Assembly (NCBI RefSeq): GCF_000208745.1
Contig: NC_030853.1
Span: forward strand, 26,555,877-26,619,876
Direction: 5' to 3'
DNA from: Theobroma cacao
Lineage: Eukaryota > Streptophyta > Magnoliopsida > Malvales > Malvaceae
Length of the DNA: 64,000 bases
Shown here piece after piece: positions 1 to 11,689 of the stretch. Position 1 is the first letter of the stretch; each line of letters starts with the position of its first letter. A model generated the notes under the pieces. The model worked only from the letters and a program-made list of their open reading frames with translations. It searched no databases and had not been told where the DNA came from. Both the position numbers and the translations under genes were made by a program.

Positions 1-875
1 TTAGAATTTGATCTCCATTTTTGAAAAATCGAGGTCTGTTTTTCTAGTTTTGGTCAGTAACTAAATTTTTTGCTTCAATTTTATCTTTTTATGGGTTTGG
101 GCGCCAAGTTTTTTGGAAGTTTTCACTTTTCAAAAAATTTTTTGCACCCGCTGGAAACAAGCAAGATGCAGTTTATGGGTTGAGACTTGAGATTTGATTT
201 CGGTAATCTCTCCTACGTCTCAAACATTTTATTTGTGTTCATTTTAATCCTTAATCTTTAAAGTATTGTTCTGTGACTCCTTACATTAACTTATTGAAGT
301 AAATGCAATTCAGTTTTTTTTTTGGTTTTAGGGAATGCAGATCTACACACAATAGGTCAATAATCAATGAGCAATGGCAACTAAAGCTAAATGGCAGGTT
401 CAAATCTAATTTTACAAACTAGGAATCTTTTCTTCGATATTCAAAAGGCAGCACATAAATAATCCAAATGAGAGCAGAGAAGCGCATAGCGCGTGGAATC
501 GGGTGTTCCACGTCATTATGATGTGTTACAATGGCGGGCGAGGGGCCTTATTCTTGCTGAGAGAAATGAGATTAGGGCTAAAGTTAGCACATAGCGGATG
601 CATGAAGAATTGATAACAGGTTAGTTACAGACATGAGTGATCAATCTTCGGAACAACTCCTCATTTCAAAGGTAAAAGCAAAGAAGTTTGAGTCGATCAC
701 GCAAAAAGAAATGGAAGCTTTGTGTTCTGACTCAAATATACTTGAATTTAACATTCCAGTTTAGTTGGAGAAACATCAGAAGGCATGATCAAGGCACTAC
801 TGCTGCAGCTGTCATAAAGAGCGGCATAAAATGCTAAAATGGCTCAAGTAATCATAAAATACTATGAAATTCCTG
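1..875. other. Intergenic DNA with no recognisable gene
   Basis: I see no open reading frame of note and no recognisable domain on either strand in this stretch. It is ordinary AT-rich plant intergenic DNA that leads into the F-box/PP2 remnants just downstream. Confidence 0.5.
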
Positions 876-880
876 ACCAT

Positions 881-918
881 CTGCTATCTTTAGGGCCTAA
901 TCCCAATCCTTCAATAAG
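881..918 (-). pseudogene. Remnant of F-box/PP2-B last exon (C-terminal tip)
   Basis: Read on the minus strand, this short piece matches the end of exon 3 of the neighbouring PP2-B genes (the conserved IEG...RPKDS tail). It gives I-E-G-L-G-L-G-P-K-D-S in one frame. It is isolated, with no intact upstream exon, so it is a decayed duplicate. The match is short, but the same 3-prime tail occurs at 1575-1620 in the intact gene. Confidence 0.55.
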
Positions 919-1000
919 TTTCAATTACTGCAAATATATATATACAAAAAAAAAACCCTCTCAATCATTAAATATGCCGTGATTATCGAGTTGGGAATTG

Positions 1001-1103
1001 GGTGGATGGATGGAAATTGAGGTGGCAGATTTCTTCTATGAACAATTTGACAATGGTTGTACAATGATACAATGGCCAGCAAGGTCTTATTGCTGGATAA
1101 GGC
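1001..1103 (+). pseudogene. Remnant of F-box/PP2-B last exon, opposite strand
   Basis: From about 1004 the plus strand reads GWMEIEVADFFYEQFDNG. This matches the conserved GWMEIxMGEFFNExGDDG stretch of the PP2 domain in the intact copies. A degraded match to the following GLIIEG region comes soon after, near 1081-1103, in a shifted frame. No flanking exon is present. The fragment lies about 80 bp from another PP2 remnant of opposite orientation, which suggests an old rearrangement. Confidence 0.6.
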
Positions 1104-1574
1104 GAAAAGTTACATACATAGCACAGATGCATGTGATTTGATAACAGACAACTTTAAGAACCACAATAGTCTTTCATTGAAATGATCAATACTAAGACTT
1201 GAGTGATCAATATTCAGTGCAACACAGCTAAACTGCTAAAGGCAACAATTTTAACCTTCTACCCTCTCAAGTAAAGTATTAGTTGAATATAGTATACTCC
1301 AATCTAAAGTAACAGAAGCCACTTTCTAGAAGATCAGCTTCTCTTTGCTTCTACTGGTTTTCTAAGACAGCATATTTAGTTAACAAATTGAAAGGTTTGG
1401 TTTCTCACACAAAATCAAGAAATGGTGTCACACTCCAAATTGGTAGTACTTGGATTAAGATACCACTTCTACAACTATAGTATACCACGCTAGCAAATAT
1501 TCCCACCAAACATGTTGTATATATATGTCACAAGCAATAATTTTATCACAGCATACTATGGAAATTCTTGTCTA

Positions 1575-3712
1575 TCAACTATCTTTAGGCCTAATATCAA
1601 TTCCTTCAATAATGAGGCCTTTCTTAGCGGTAGAATTATCAACCTCCCGTAACCTACAAACAGCTTTCCCATCATCTCCATGTTCATTGAAGAACTCACC
1701 CAACTTAACCTCCATCCACCCATCCCCTCTCTCACGAGAAAATTGAGGAATATTAGATGAAGGGTCCAGGAATACACGAAAAGTACGCCCAGCATCACTT
1801 TCTTCTAACTTGACATGCAGGTCTACAGGTTTTTTGTCAAATCCAGATCTAGATGTTGCAAATTTATAGACAAGGTAAGCTACATAAGCTGTCTTAGGAG
1901 ACAAAATTTTAGTCTCTATCACCCCCTTCACATCCAGTGACCATACTTGTTTGAGCTCAGCAACTTCAGAGAACCTAAAAATGCAGTCACATATGCATTA
2001 TTCATTGGAAATGACATTTTGATCCCTAAGACAGTATTATATAGCAACATAATTGTAAACTTTTGAAACAAATAAGAAGATAATAAAAGAGCAGACAAAC
2101 CTAGACTGAGGCAGACACTTCCATCTCCATTTGGTAGGTGTGTTTACCTCAGCAATTGAAAGCCTTCGGGCCCCCATCATATAACATTTTTTCCCAGTTG
2201 CTTTGTCCAGTCCAAAGCTCTGCATAGTAGAATCAAGATGGTAAACATGCTAATATTATTTACATATGCAACAAAGGAAAGGGAGGATTAACTCAGGTAG
2301 AATACATAATTCAAATGGTTTGGGTTCATAAACGACAAGTTAGTTTCCTTGACTTATTAGCGATTAAGATCCAGTGAGAATCACAGAATAATAATTTATT
2401 GGAAAGGATAAAAGCTATGTTGTCCACCATATTTTATCTACTAAATTTTCTCAGCTGAACTAGTGTGACTTTCTTACTTATGCCATGCACATATCACACT
2501 CTGCATGTATTTCCTAAAATTAGGATTCTATAACATATATCTCTCATTCATAAATGGTCAAGTCAATGAAGATCTATGCATCATATGCAAATGATCAATT
2601 CTAGAAAAACACTCCTTATGAATTCCCAAGAACAAATGATTCATGTAGCAATTGTAATATATCCGACCCTGGAAAGAAAGGACCAACATTAAAGATGTTG
2701 TTAAATACATAAACCACTTACAGACACACACATCTTTGGGTGAAGGAGGGTAGGTCTGTCACCTCAGACCTTTTTCACACATAAGTGATGGGGATAAAAC
2801 TAGATTTTCTTTGGCTAAGCAATACCAGGACGAAAAACGTTTTCACGCTATGTTCCCAATATACAAGGTGCATATTACTCCTTTTTGTGTACAAGTTTCC
2901 TACCATCAGCTCAAAGAAAGTGGAGGCAAACTATTTAAGTTAACTTTGTCTAATGGTTTTTATGTCATTAGTTTTAGCAGGCTTGTCCTTTCTCATAGTT
3001 CTCTTTCCTGATTGAATGAAATTTCAAACATCACAGACACTCATATGGACTGCCTAATTATTTGGGACTACTCGTGCCACCAAATCATTTGACAAAGCTT
3101 GACTATTGATTTTTCCATTTTCCAGGAAATTCCCAAGTTTCAAAATGGTAAAAGCGTACGGCAGCCTAAACAAGTGATGTTTCATCAAAAAAATTGTAGC
3201 AATCAAGTTCATGGACACAAGAAGAACTCTAAAGCTAAATTCTCCAATGCTCAACAAGTCAATCACCTTGTTAAATAAATGCCCAATAAATAGATTAATC
3301 TAATTTATACACTGTGGCTATTCTATTTTCATCTAAATAAAACGACCCAAATCTAAGTCAACCCATTTTATTGCAGAAATAAAAAATTGAAGAAAAACAT
3401 ACCATAAATTTTTTTTTAAAAAAAAATTACCATGGTGCCGTTGTTAATAAGAACCCCGCGATTGCAAAGATGGAAATAAAGCTGTGTCTTGGACATGGAA
3501 GCAGTCAACCGCTTGGACAAGGATGAGGATGCATTCGAAATGATCTCATAACAATCCGACGGCAGAAATTTGCCCCAAATGGTATCTGAATTAGCGGCTG
3601 ATCTGAAGACGGGAGAGACAAGCTTTGATCTGCAAACATCGGTTGGGGATGTAAAGGAGAGTATGTAAGAAATGCACTCTTCTGGTAATACGCTGGTAAT
3701 ATCTGATTTCAT
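1575..3712 (-). CDS. F-box protein with PP2 (phloem lectin) domain, PP2-B type, copy 1
   Basis: Predicted substrate adaptor of an SCF ubiquitin ligase: the N-terminal F-box should bind SKP1/ASK, and the PP2/Nictaba-like domain probably recognises glycan-bearing or other targets. Three exons follow from GT-AG sites and frame: 3712-3431, 2219-2101 and 1974-1575, giving 266 aa, a usual length for PP2-B proteins. The F-box occupies about residues 5-50 (LPEECISYILSFTSPTDVCR). The PP2 domain starts in exon 2 (KKCYMMGARRLSI) and ends with GLIIEGIDIRPKDS. Exon 2 is 119 nt, exactly as in the other four intact copies in this window. Exon 1 opens with ATG at 3712, with the F-box following at once. No lesion is visible. 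The target is unknown. Confidence 0.9.
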
Positions 3713-4013
3713 TGTGTTTTGTTGCCCTCGTCTATTTCTCAGTACTCATTTCATTGCCAAATTTGCCAGGTGTTTCGCTGGTCTTAGTGTTTACCTCCGG
3801 ATTATTCTTTTCGATCATTTTGGCTTTTCATCTCTTAATACAATCGATTTCTTCCTGACACGTACTCCATGGGTTTATTATTTCAATAAAAAAATTATAT
3901 ACACTGAAATGTTTAATTTAATAATAAATACGCGTATCTGATCTTATTTAATTCAAAAAATCAAGTTAAAATTTTTAATTTTGCTTTATTTTTTTATCAT
4001 TTTATTGTGTATG
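3713..4013. other. 5-prime flank of PP2-B copy 1
   Basis: This is the upstream flank and presumed promoter of the minus-strand F-box gene that starts at 3712. I see no convincing TATA box and no other gene. Confidence 0.4.
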
Positions 4014-4772
4014 TCTTTAAATTAAAGATTAAATGTTTAAATCGGGGTTAAACATTTTTTAATATTTCAATTATAATAATTAAGGATCAAATGTTTTCGA
4101 TTTTTTACAATTAAATGTAAGTTGACAGATGGATGAAATATGTATCACACGTGACACAAAGTCGTATTGAAAATGTAATTATTATACGTCATGTTAAAAA
4201 TTTAATTGTTACACATTATGTTAAAAATTTAATTATTACATGTCATGTTGAAAAATGTAGATATTATAAGTCATGTTAAAAATTTAATTGTTACATGTCA
4301 TGTTAAAAAATATAATTATTACACGCTATGTTAAACATTTAATTGTTACATATTATGTTAAAAATTTAATTGTTACCCTCGATTTTAAAAATGTAATTGT
4401 TACACACCATGTTGAAAAATATAATTGTTACATGTCATATTAAAGATTTTGTTGTTACATGCCATGTTAAAAACTATAGTTGTTATAAGTCATAATGAAA
4501 AAGTTGTTACACACTACGTTATAATTTGATCTGTTTTGACTTAACAGAAAAGATTTTTTAATAAAACTATCTTTTTATATCTTACTCTCCCAAGTTAGCG
4601 TCCACATCGCTCGTGTCCTACATGTGTCAAATACCTTTCATCTTAACTCTTAATTGTAAGAAACTAAAAATATTTGGTACTTAATTGTTATAATTAAAAT
4701 ATTTGACCCTAAATTGACAAAAATCTAAAAACTTTAATCCCAAATTGAGCATTTATTTTAAATTAAAGGACT
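4014..4772. mobile_element. TIR-bounded nonautonomous DNA element filled with minisatellite
   Basis: The outer about 140-150 bp on each side are imperfect inverted repeats. The left arm runs through a TTTAAATTAAAGATTAAATG-like end, an ATTATAATAATTAAG box, TTACAATTAA and an ACACGTGACAC box. The reverse complement of the right end shows the same boxes in the same order (TTTAATTTAAAATAAATG, ATTATAACAATTAAG, TTACAATTAA, ACACATGTAGGACAC). The interior is a degenerate tandem repeat. No transposase is visible, so this is a nonautonomous element; long TIRs suggest a Mutator-like or foldback origin (inference). I could not define a clear target-site duplication. Confidence 0.6.
4150..4515. repeat. Minisatellite, about 13 units of about 27 bp
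   Basis: About 13 contiguous, degenerate units follow the pattern ATTGTTACAYGYCATGTTAAAAATTTA. The most conserved part is TTACAYGYCATG; the A-rich linker varies by a few bases. It lies wholly inside the TIR-bounded element. The same core recurs at 19,690-20,590. Confidence 0.85.
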
Positions 4773-5890
4773 CTTTTTTTTATTTATAGATTTCTTTTTA
4801 AAGCTTTTTGAACATTTACTATTACAATTAAAAATCACGTACATGTGAGTATTTAGTTTAATAATATATATTATAAAAATTTAAAAAGTAAAATTCAAAT
4901 ATAAAATCCTTCTTAATTTTTTTTATATTTTAGTTTTTACCTTGACTCTCTTTTTATTATTTTGTATATTGTAACACGACAAGATTTCTTGTTAAAGTAT
5001 TTTAGAAGTTTATTATTACAATAAAAAATTATGTACAGGTGACATTTAATTTAATGATAAGTGCAATTGACGTCGAGTAGAGACAACCAAAATTCCTAAA
5101 AAAATTTTAATGGTATATGTAATTTATTTTACCCAAGTTAAAAACTATAATCTCCACCCACCGCAAAAGTTAAATACAAATTTTTATATTATTATTTGAG
5201 TTTACTAATTTCTTCTAAAAATTCTGAATATATGATATGTCCATCAATCTATTTTCATTTTGAATTTTTAGCTTTATTTAACTATTTAAATTAGAAATTT
5301 TATGAATTTTATCACATGAATTTTGTCATTTTTATAACTTCTTTCTCTTAAATAAGACTAATGAAAAAGGCCCAAAATTGATGATGTGAACAAAAATACA
5401 AAGTTTATATATGTTGTATCGATCCATAAGAAAGTTGAATTCCTATTATTGAACCCAATTTATTTGGAGTGTTGTGCAAGCTCTTACAAACCTAAAAATG
5501 TAAGGGTCTGTTTTTTTGTGGGGCCAGGGTCGGCAAGGACTAAGGCTGCTAAGAAAATAATTAAATTAAGCATTTCCTTTTTAGAGCTTGAAGATAAAAT
5601 TGGACATTTCGAGAGTAAAATGAGGCTAAAGTATGAACCTTGGGGAAGTACCCAATAAACAAAATAGCTAGCATTAAAATATCAGCCTAAGCCTACAAAT
5701 CATGGATTATCTTTATCCGTATATCAACATCCAAAATATACGGACATAATTTTTTGATGTATTTGTTCATTATTCTTGGGGGTTGGTCGATTTATTCGAT
5801 TTCAACCGACTACTGCACTTCCCTAAGTTTAGAAGGTTCTAATAGTTTGAACAAGTATACACAATTACCTTGCCACCCTCTTACTAATAG
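4773..5890. other. AT-rich intergenic DNA
   Basis: I see no gene here. A 90-codon open frame at 5386-5658 matches no family I recognise and is probably fortuitous. Confidence 0.4.
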
Positions 5891-5891
5891 T

Positions 5892-6495
5892 TAGGGGTGA
5901 GTCAAATCAATGAACTAATTGAAATGAATACAATTTAGATAAAACAATTTAGTTACATCAAAATATTTAGTTCATTGGTTGGTGTATAATTTTCTTATTT
6001 AAAAAGTTGGTTTATTGGTTGGTGTATAATTTTCTTATCTAAAAAGTAGGGTTCAAATCCTCTTTTCCCAATTATAAAAAAAATAATAAAATGATTCGGT
6101 TCAATTAGTCCATTAAGTTTATTGATTCAAAAATTTTGATTTAATTGATCGATTTTCGATTTTAAAATTTTTAAATTGAACTGATAAAAAATAAACTAAT
6201 ATTTTATTTATATATATTATTTTTAAATTTATATAAATATATATATATATTTTCGCTAATAAATTTTATTCTATGAATGAAGTTTATAAATTTTAATATT
6301 ATAATTTATAAAAAAAATGATAAAATTTTTATTCTTTTGGTTCAAAATCGAACCAATTAAATCAATTTGATGTTTAATTGATTCAATTTTCCCTGGTGTT
6401 TAGTCGATTCTGATTAATTCTCTAAAAATGTTTGATTTATTTAATATTTAAGTATGACAAACCAAACGGATGAAACTGTTTAATTGTTAACCCCT
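5892..6495. mobile_element. Possible MITE with TAGGGGT ends
   Basis: A very AT-rich block of about 600 bp begins with TTAGGGGTGA and ends with TTAACCCCTA, so short inverted ends of about 8 bp face each other. Inside, a segment of about 37 bp (TTGGTTGGTGTATAATTTTC and following bases) is repeated in tandem at about 5975-6050. There is no coding capacity. Ends of this TAGGGGTG type are common in plant hAT-like MITEs, but the assignment rests on short ends only. Confidence 0.4.
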
Positions 6496-8520
6496 ACTTA
6501 TAGCTAATTTTTTTTTATCTCAAAGATTCATTGCTATGGCAGCTGCCCTCTTGTGTGTATAAACAAAGAAACAGGGAATAGAAAAGGTCCATCAATTCAT
6601 GATTCTTTCTCTTTTTAGAATTTTACATATTAATTATTTTTTTAAAAATCACATATCCAGTAATTATATCCATATACTCAACAAAATGTAAAAAGTCATA
6701 TGAAGTCAACTGCCTTTCAATTAAAATGGAAATTACTCGTAAGAATGGCCTTACAATTTTACGTTGTGTGGGGTTTCGATTTGGTGGTCTATTAAGTGTA
6801 AGGTTTTCATGTTACAGCTTATTATTTTATTTTTATTTTTTTGCTTTCTTAACCCTAACAGGAGTTGGATATTAAAAAAGATTGTGTTAAAAAAATGAAT
6901 AAATAGATTGTGGAGTTTTGACTGAAGCAATCAGATTGTGCAGAGAGCCCCTGTACTCTACTTCTCTGAAGCATTATTATGCATTCCAATGGACTAACTT
7001 CTTTTGCTTGTACTGGGTTGGCCACATGATGACCGAATGTAAAAGCTGGACTAAATAGGATTTGGAAGAAAAACAGTTTTTAACTTTTTCTGTAAAAGCT
7101 GGAAATAAGATTTTAGGGTCTAAACTTGAAAATTGAAGTTTTAAATTGGATTTTCTGACAAATGTTTTAATGGAAAAGCTGGTAAACAAAAAAATTTGAA
7201 ATAGACAAAAATATTTTTGTTAATTCTCCCCAATTGTTTTAATTTGATAACACTTTTTTTTTTTATAAGTTTTCCTTCAGCAAATATGCTCTATGAATTT
7301 CAAGCTTCATCAAATAATTAGTTAAAAGGAAATAGAAATGTAAGGTCGAGGGAAATGCTTTTCATTTGTTTTAAAAAAATTCCCTATCATATTTACTTTT
7401 TTTTTTAAGTTAATAAATGATTTCCATTAATAATGAAGAAAAGCAAAGGACATGTATATCAAAAATAGATCCTTCCTTTGTTAGGTCTAAGCGACGATGC
7501 TAGATCACCTGTGGATCATCTTGGATTAATGAATTTTAGATAATTTTAAGGTGTTCCATTTCTTGACGAATGGTTCATAATCTAAATCTTTTAGGATCGA
7601 TACTTTTAAAGTGGTTCAAAGATTTTAAGTAAATACTTATCACTCACATTAAATTGAAAGATTGGATCGTAAAACTAAATCTGGATTAATTCTAAATTAG
7701 TAATCATTTGGAAACTATATAAAATATAAATTAGATGTTCGCAAATTGTATATCATTAAGTTATAAAAACAAGTTGCCTTTTTAATGATTTTTCGGTTAA
7801 GTTAAACTATTACTTACTTAAAGCATTTATATCCTATACAGATAACAAATAAATAAATAAAATACAATAAGTAAATTATAATGTGGATGTATGAATTTTT
7901 TTATAGTATTCATGTATTTAGTTTGATACATATTTTAATATAATTTAGATTGATGATAATAAGATATTATTGTTTTAATTGTTATTCTTTTAAAATCTTA
8001 TAAGATCTAAATTTGATTTTGTATTGCACTGAATGTAGGGATGGTCTTAGGGTCGATCTTATGAAAACAAAAGACACGAACCAATTTGTGCCAAAATTTT
8101 TAAGTGGTACTTGGTATTTTGTTGGAAATGTGATCATGGAAAATATGATTTTTGGGTATATGATTGTTAAGAAGATAATTTTGCAGCATTTGGTATAACA
8201 TGAAAAAATGATGATAGTAGGGGCATGTAGTATAAATTTATAAAATTACCCTTACATATAAAAATATATAATTGAATACTTACATTCTTTTTAATATAAA
8301 TTTTTAAACTCACATTTCTTTTATAAAAATTGATTAAACTAAAAAATTATAAAATTATTTTTTAAAATGGTGAATACAAATATAAGAAAAAAAATGAAAA
8401 TATCAAATAAAAGAAGAAAGATGATGAAATCCAAGGGGTGTTGAATAGTTGATTGTTGCTGGTTTAACAGTAAGCTATGGCCTTGCAAAGTAAAAAGATT
8501 AGATCCTCATTCCAAGCACA
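6496..8520. other. AT-rich intergenic DNA
   Basis: I find no gene, RNA gene or clear repeat. The short open frames here lack any recognisable motif. Confidence 0.4.
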
Positions 8521-8549
8521 CCATGAGAGCTAGAAAGAGAAGAACAGAG

Positions 8550-8690
8550 ATGGGATTGACATTTACAAAGCTCTTTAGCCGACTTTTTGTCAAAAAGGAA
8601 ATGCTTATTATGAAGGTAGGTCTTGATGCTATTAGTAAAACCATTATTTTATACAAGCTTAAGCTCGGTGTAAAAAAAAAAAAAAAAGCT
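8550..8690 (+). pseudogene. Truncated ARF-family GTPase retrocopy with poly(A)
   Basis: From the ATG at 8550, 40 codons read [20 protein letters not shown], then [20 protein letters not shown]. This is the N-terminus of an ADP-ribosylation factor (ARF1 class), with the glycine-2 myristoylation site and the phosphate-binding loop. The loop is damaged: the family motif GLDAAGKT is GLDAISKT here, so the GK step is lost. The match stops after KLKLG, and a run of about 15-16 A follows at 8672-8687. The rest of the GTPase (switch regions, NKQD) is absent. It looks like a reverse-transcribed, truncated and non-functional copy. Confidence 0.85.
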
Positions 8691-9239
8691 AGGGCCACTA
8701 GTATGAAGATCGTTTTTGGAAAAAGATGAGAGAAGGTTAAATTATGTTAAGGACAATTTGAGGACAAAATTATAACTTTACCTTACTTTCCTTCCGTGAG
8801 AGAAGGGAATGATATTCTCCTTGCAATCACTTTACAATGAGAAGACTTTCGCGTGTTTTTTTGCAAACCAATGTTGTAAGCACATTACAATCAATTAAAA
8901 TACAGGAAATCTTCTCTACTTACATCATACTAGACATCCCGGATCAACTTCAAATGGGTGATTTGTAATATTGAATTCAAGACTGCTTACTAGATGGTAC
9001 TCATCCTTTATCTGTAATTAGTAATTCTTTATTCATCTTTAACTTTTATGAAAATTAAGAAAAATAATTTTACTATATATTAGATTTCATTTTTTATTTT
9101 GTAAAATTGATGTTTGCATAATTTTTACTGATGAAAAATAAAAACATAGAAAAAATTTAAATATTAACAGAAAAATTAAGTAATAAAAATTTTTTAAAAA
9201 CAAAAACCTATCTTACCCTGCTATAGAAATATCCAAAAA
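8691..9239. other. Intergenic DNA between ARF retrocopy and viral element
   Basis: No gene was seen. In particular I find no caulimovirid movement-protein sequence here, which suggests that the viral element begins after its movement-protein region. Confidence 0.4.
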
Positions 9240-9414
9240 TGGGTTCAAAAACAAAGTTGTTCTCAACAAATCCAAGTTTCACATTAATCCCCCAAGTTTG
9301 CATGTTCCAACCTTCAGATCCTTCTTATGATCATGATTTTCCTCCGCTTGAGGAATTTACTGCGAAAGAATTTAAACATGCACCCAAAATCCCAACTCAT
9401 TCCAAGTAGATGCA

Positions 9415-11100
9415 ATGGGGACACCAACCAAAATTAGTGCAGCAGAAGCAACGCTGAATTGGCTAACATCAAATTCAATTGCTCATAACTCTCTGTTAAA
9501 AGGAATCAACCAAAATGCCAACATTATTCAGGACAAAATACAAAAGATAGAAGATAAGGTTGATGAAAATACCAAAGTTGCTAATGACATGATCAAACTT
9601 ATCCTAAATAGACTCAAACAAGTCTCTAGAAAAGTTCCAGAACCAGGCATTCCATTTCAGCTGTGCAAAGAACAGAAAGAAATAGAAACGCAGAAGTTCA
9701 AGTCCCAAATCAAACTTCTCTAAGAAACCAAGAAAATTCCATCACCAGATAGAAATGATCCATTCAAATTGTCTACTCGTACCTTATCAACACCGAAAAT
9801 AACTCTGATTCTTAGTAACTATTTGAAAAGGCTCAAGGAAAAAGACCAATAAAAGAAAAAATTGAGAATCCTCAACCAAAGCAGAGATCGGGAATCATCA
9901 TCAAGGAACAAGAAGAACCAAAGACAATGATGATCAAATGTGAAAATTCTTTAACTTCTTTTCTCAAAAAATATACAAAAGACCCCATCCCACATATCTT
10001 TTCTGCCTAGAGAATTTTAGAGACCAAACCTCACCCACTTCAGCCTCTTCTGAAACTTCAAAATACTCTTCAGAGGAAGGATCATCTTTCGGAGAAGAAT
10101 AATTCTTGCTAGAATGCAATAAACCTCAGTTTATGGCAAGTAGTTCAAGAATAAAAGTTGAAGAAATAGATGTGGATGAAGACACTACACCGTCCTATAT
10201 TCCTAGAGGATCGGCGATACCATCCATTTCAAAATTGATATTTACCATTGATGACATTCCGCCAACAAAATGGCCAAAAAAGTTTTAAGAATTCCACTCA
10301 TGGTTGGAAACTAAAAGGTTGTCAAAAGATAGCCATTATACTATTCTGATGGAATTCGTGTCTAGATTTACAAGGACATTGAGGAATTAGAAAAACACTA
10401 TTTCCCAAATAGACCAAATGTAATTCCTAATCTTGCAAGACTTTGGGCAAGTTGTTCAGATCCTCCATACATACTTTCTTGGAAGCCCTGATGATGTCAA
10501 AGCTTTGCAAAGAAAAAAAAATTTTCCAAAGAAAATGTTGTTCTTTCAAAAAAGTGGACCTTGATAGACATTTCCAAAAGATACTGAAATGGTTTTATAT
10601 TCTTGGAGCTCTTACAAGCTTAAAACAAGTTTTTGTTTCCTCATTCCTAGATCCAGTTCAAACAGCAGTTACTAGAGCTCTTCAATAGCAAAGAAAAGAG
10701 ATTTTCTCTCTAACTCTTTAGAGAAATACAACAAGAACTCTATATTGCTCTTGAAGATATCTGTTATAGAATAAAGGTAGTCCAAGATTACCTAGCAAGA
10801 AACAAGGAACTAGACAAAGCTTGTGAAAGAACAGACTGACAAATAAAATGCCATAAAGCTCAAAACTATGATTGCAAAACGAAAAGATGGAAACATTTCA
10901 GGAAACACAAAATATCCAGAAAATTTCTTTCTTATCATCTGTACAAAACCAAGTGGAAATACCTAAGGAAGAAATGCACAGGTCGTAGAACCAAGTCTAC
11001 AAAGTGTTTTATATGCAACCAACAAGGATATTTTGCCAAACAATGTTCTACCAATAAGAAAAAAAGGATAAAAATGTTCCAAGAAATCTAGCAAAATATA
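9415..11100 (+). pseudogene. Viral coat-protein-like region, broken
   Basis: An open frame at 9415-9723 has a heptad-rich, coiled-coil-like stretch (IIQDKIQKIEDKVDENTKVA). Acidic and Ser-rich sequence and further capsid-type sequence with several in-frame stops follow. The region ends with a basic segment and a zinc knuckle at 11,005-11,046, spaced C-x2-C-x4-Y-x4-C. The usual histidine is replaced by tyrosine, consistent with a one-base CAT to TAT change. It is not translatable as one protein. Confidence 0.7.
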
Positions 11101-11689
11101 GGGGTCAATCTCGATGAAGATGATTTAAAGTCAATTTTTTCAATCGAAAAAGAACCCATAGATAAGACTCTATTTGCCATCCAAACTTTGGATTAGACTC
11201 AAGTACAGAAACAGAAGATTTCTTCATGACAAAACCGAAAGGTAATCTTCCTTCCTTATTTAAAATCCAAAGTCTTTTTAAACCACCAATACCGTCTATA
11301 CCAGTCTCCATATACCCCTTAAAATATAGTCAATCAATCTTAGTAATAGCCTTTTTTAAACAAGAGTAACAGAAACAGTAACGAACCCAAAAATATTACC
11401 CTTGAATACTAGATACCCTATGAAAGACATTTTAAAACTATTTCAAACCAAACTTTTACCCTCTATATGATCAGCAAGTCTATCACTATCCAGTTTTTTC
11501 TCCAATGCTTCATCACAATGCAAGTGCTAGGATCAAAATTACCTGGCAAAGACATAGTTGTTGAATTTGACATTTATTACCAATGTCAACATTTAAGGAT
11601 TCTACCAGATGAGATCATGCACAAATACTCTTTCAAACCATTTGTACAAATCCCAAAGTTATACTTTCTTTAGTAATCAGATGAGCAAA

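Noticed and set aside
4150..4515. Regularly repeated units resembling a CRISPR-like array
   Set aside because: Units are contiguous and degenerate, with no unique spacers of constant length, and the genome is a plant nuclear genome. It is a minisatellite inside a TIR element.
5386..5658. 90-codon open frame as a gene
   Set aside because: No motif, no recognisable splice structure or family similarity, and it sits in low-complexity AT-rich DNA.
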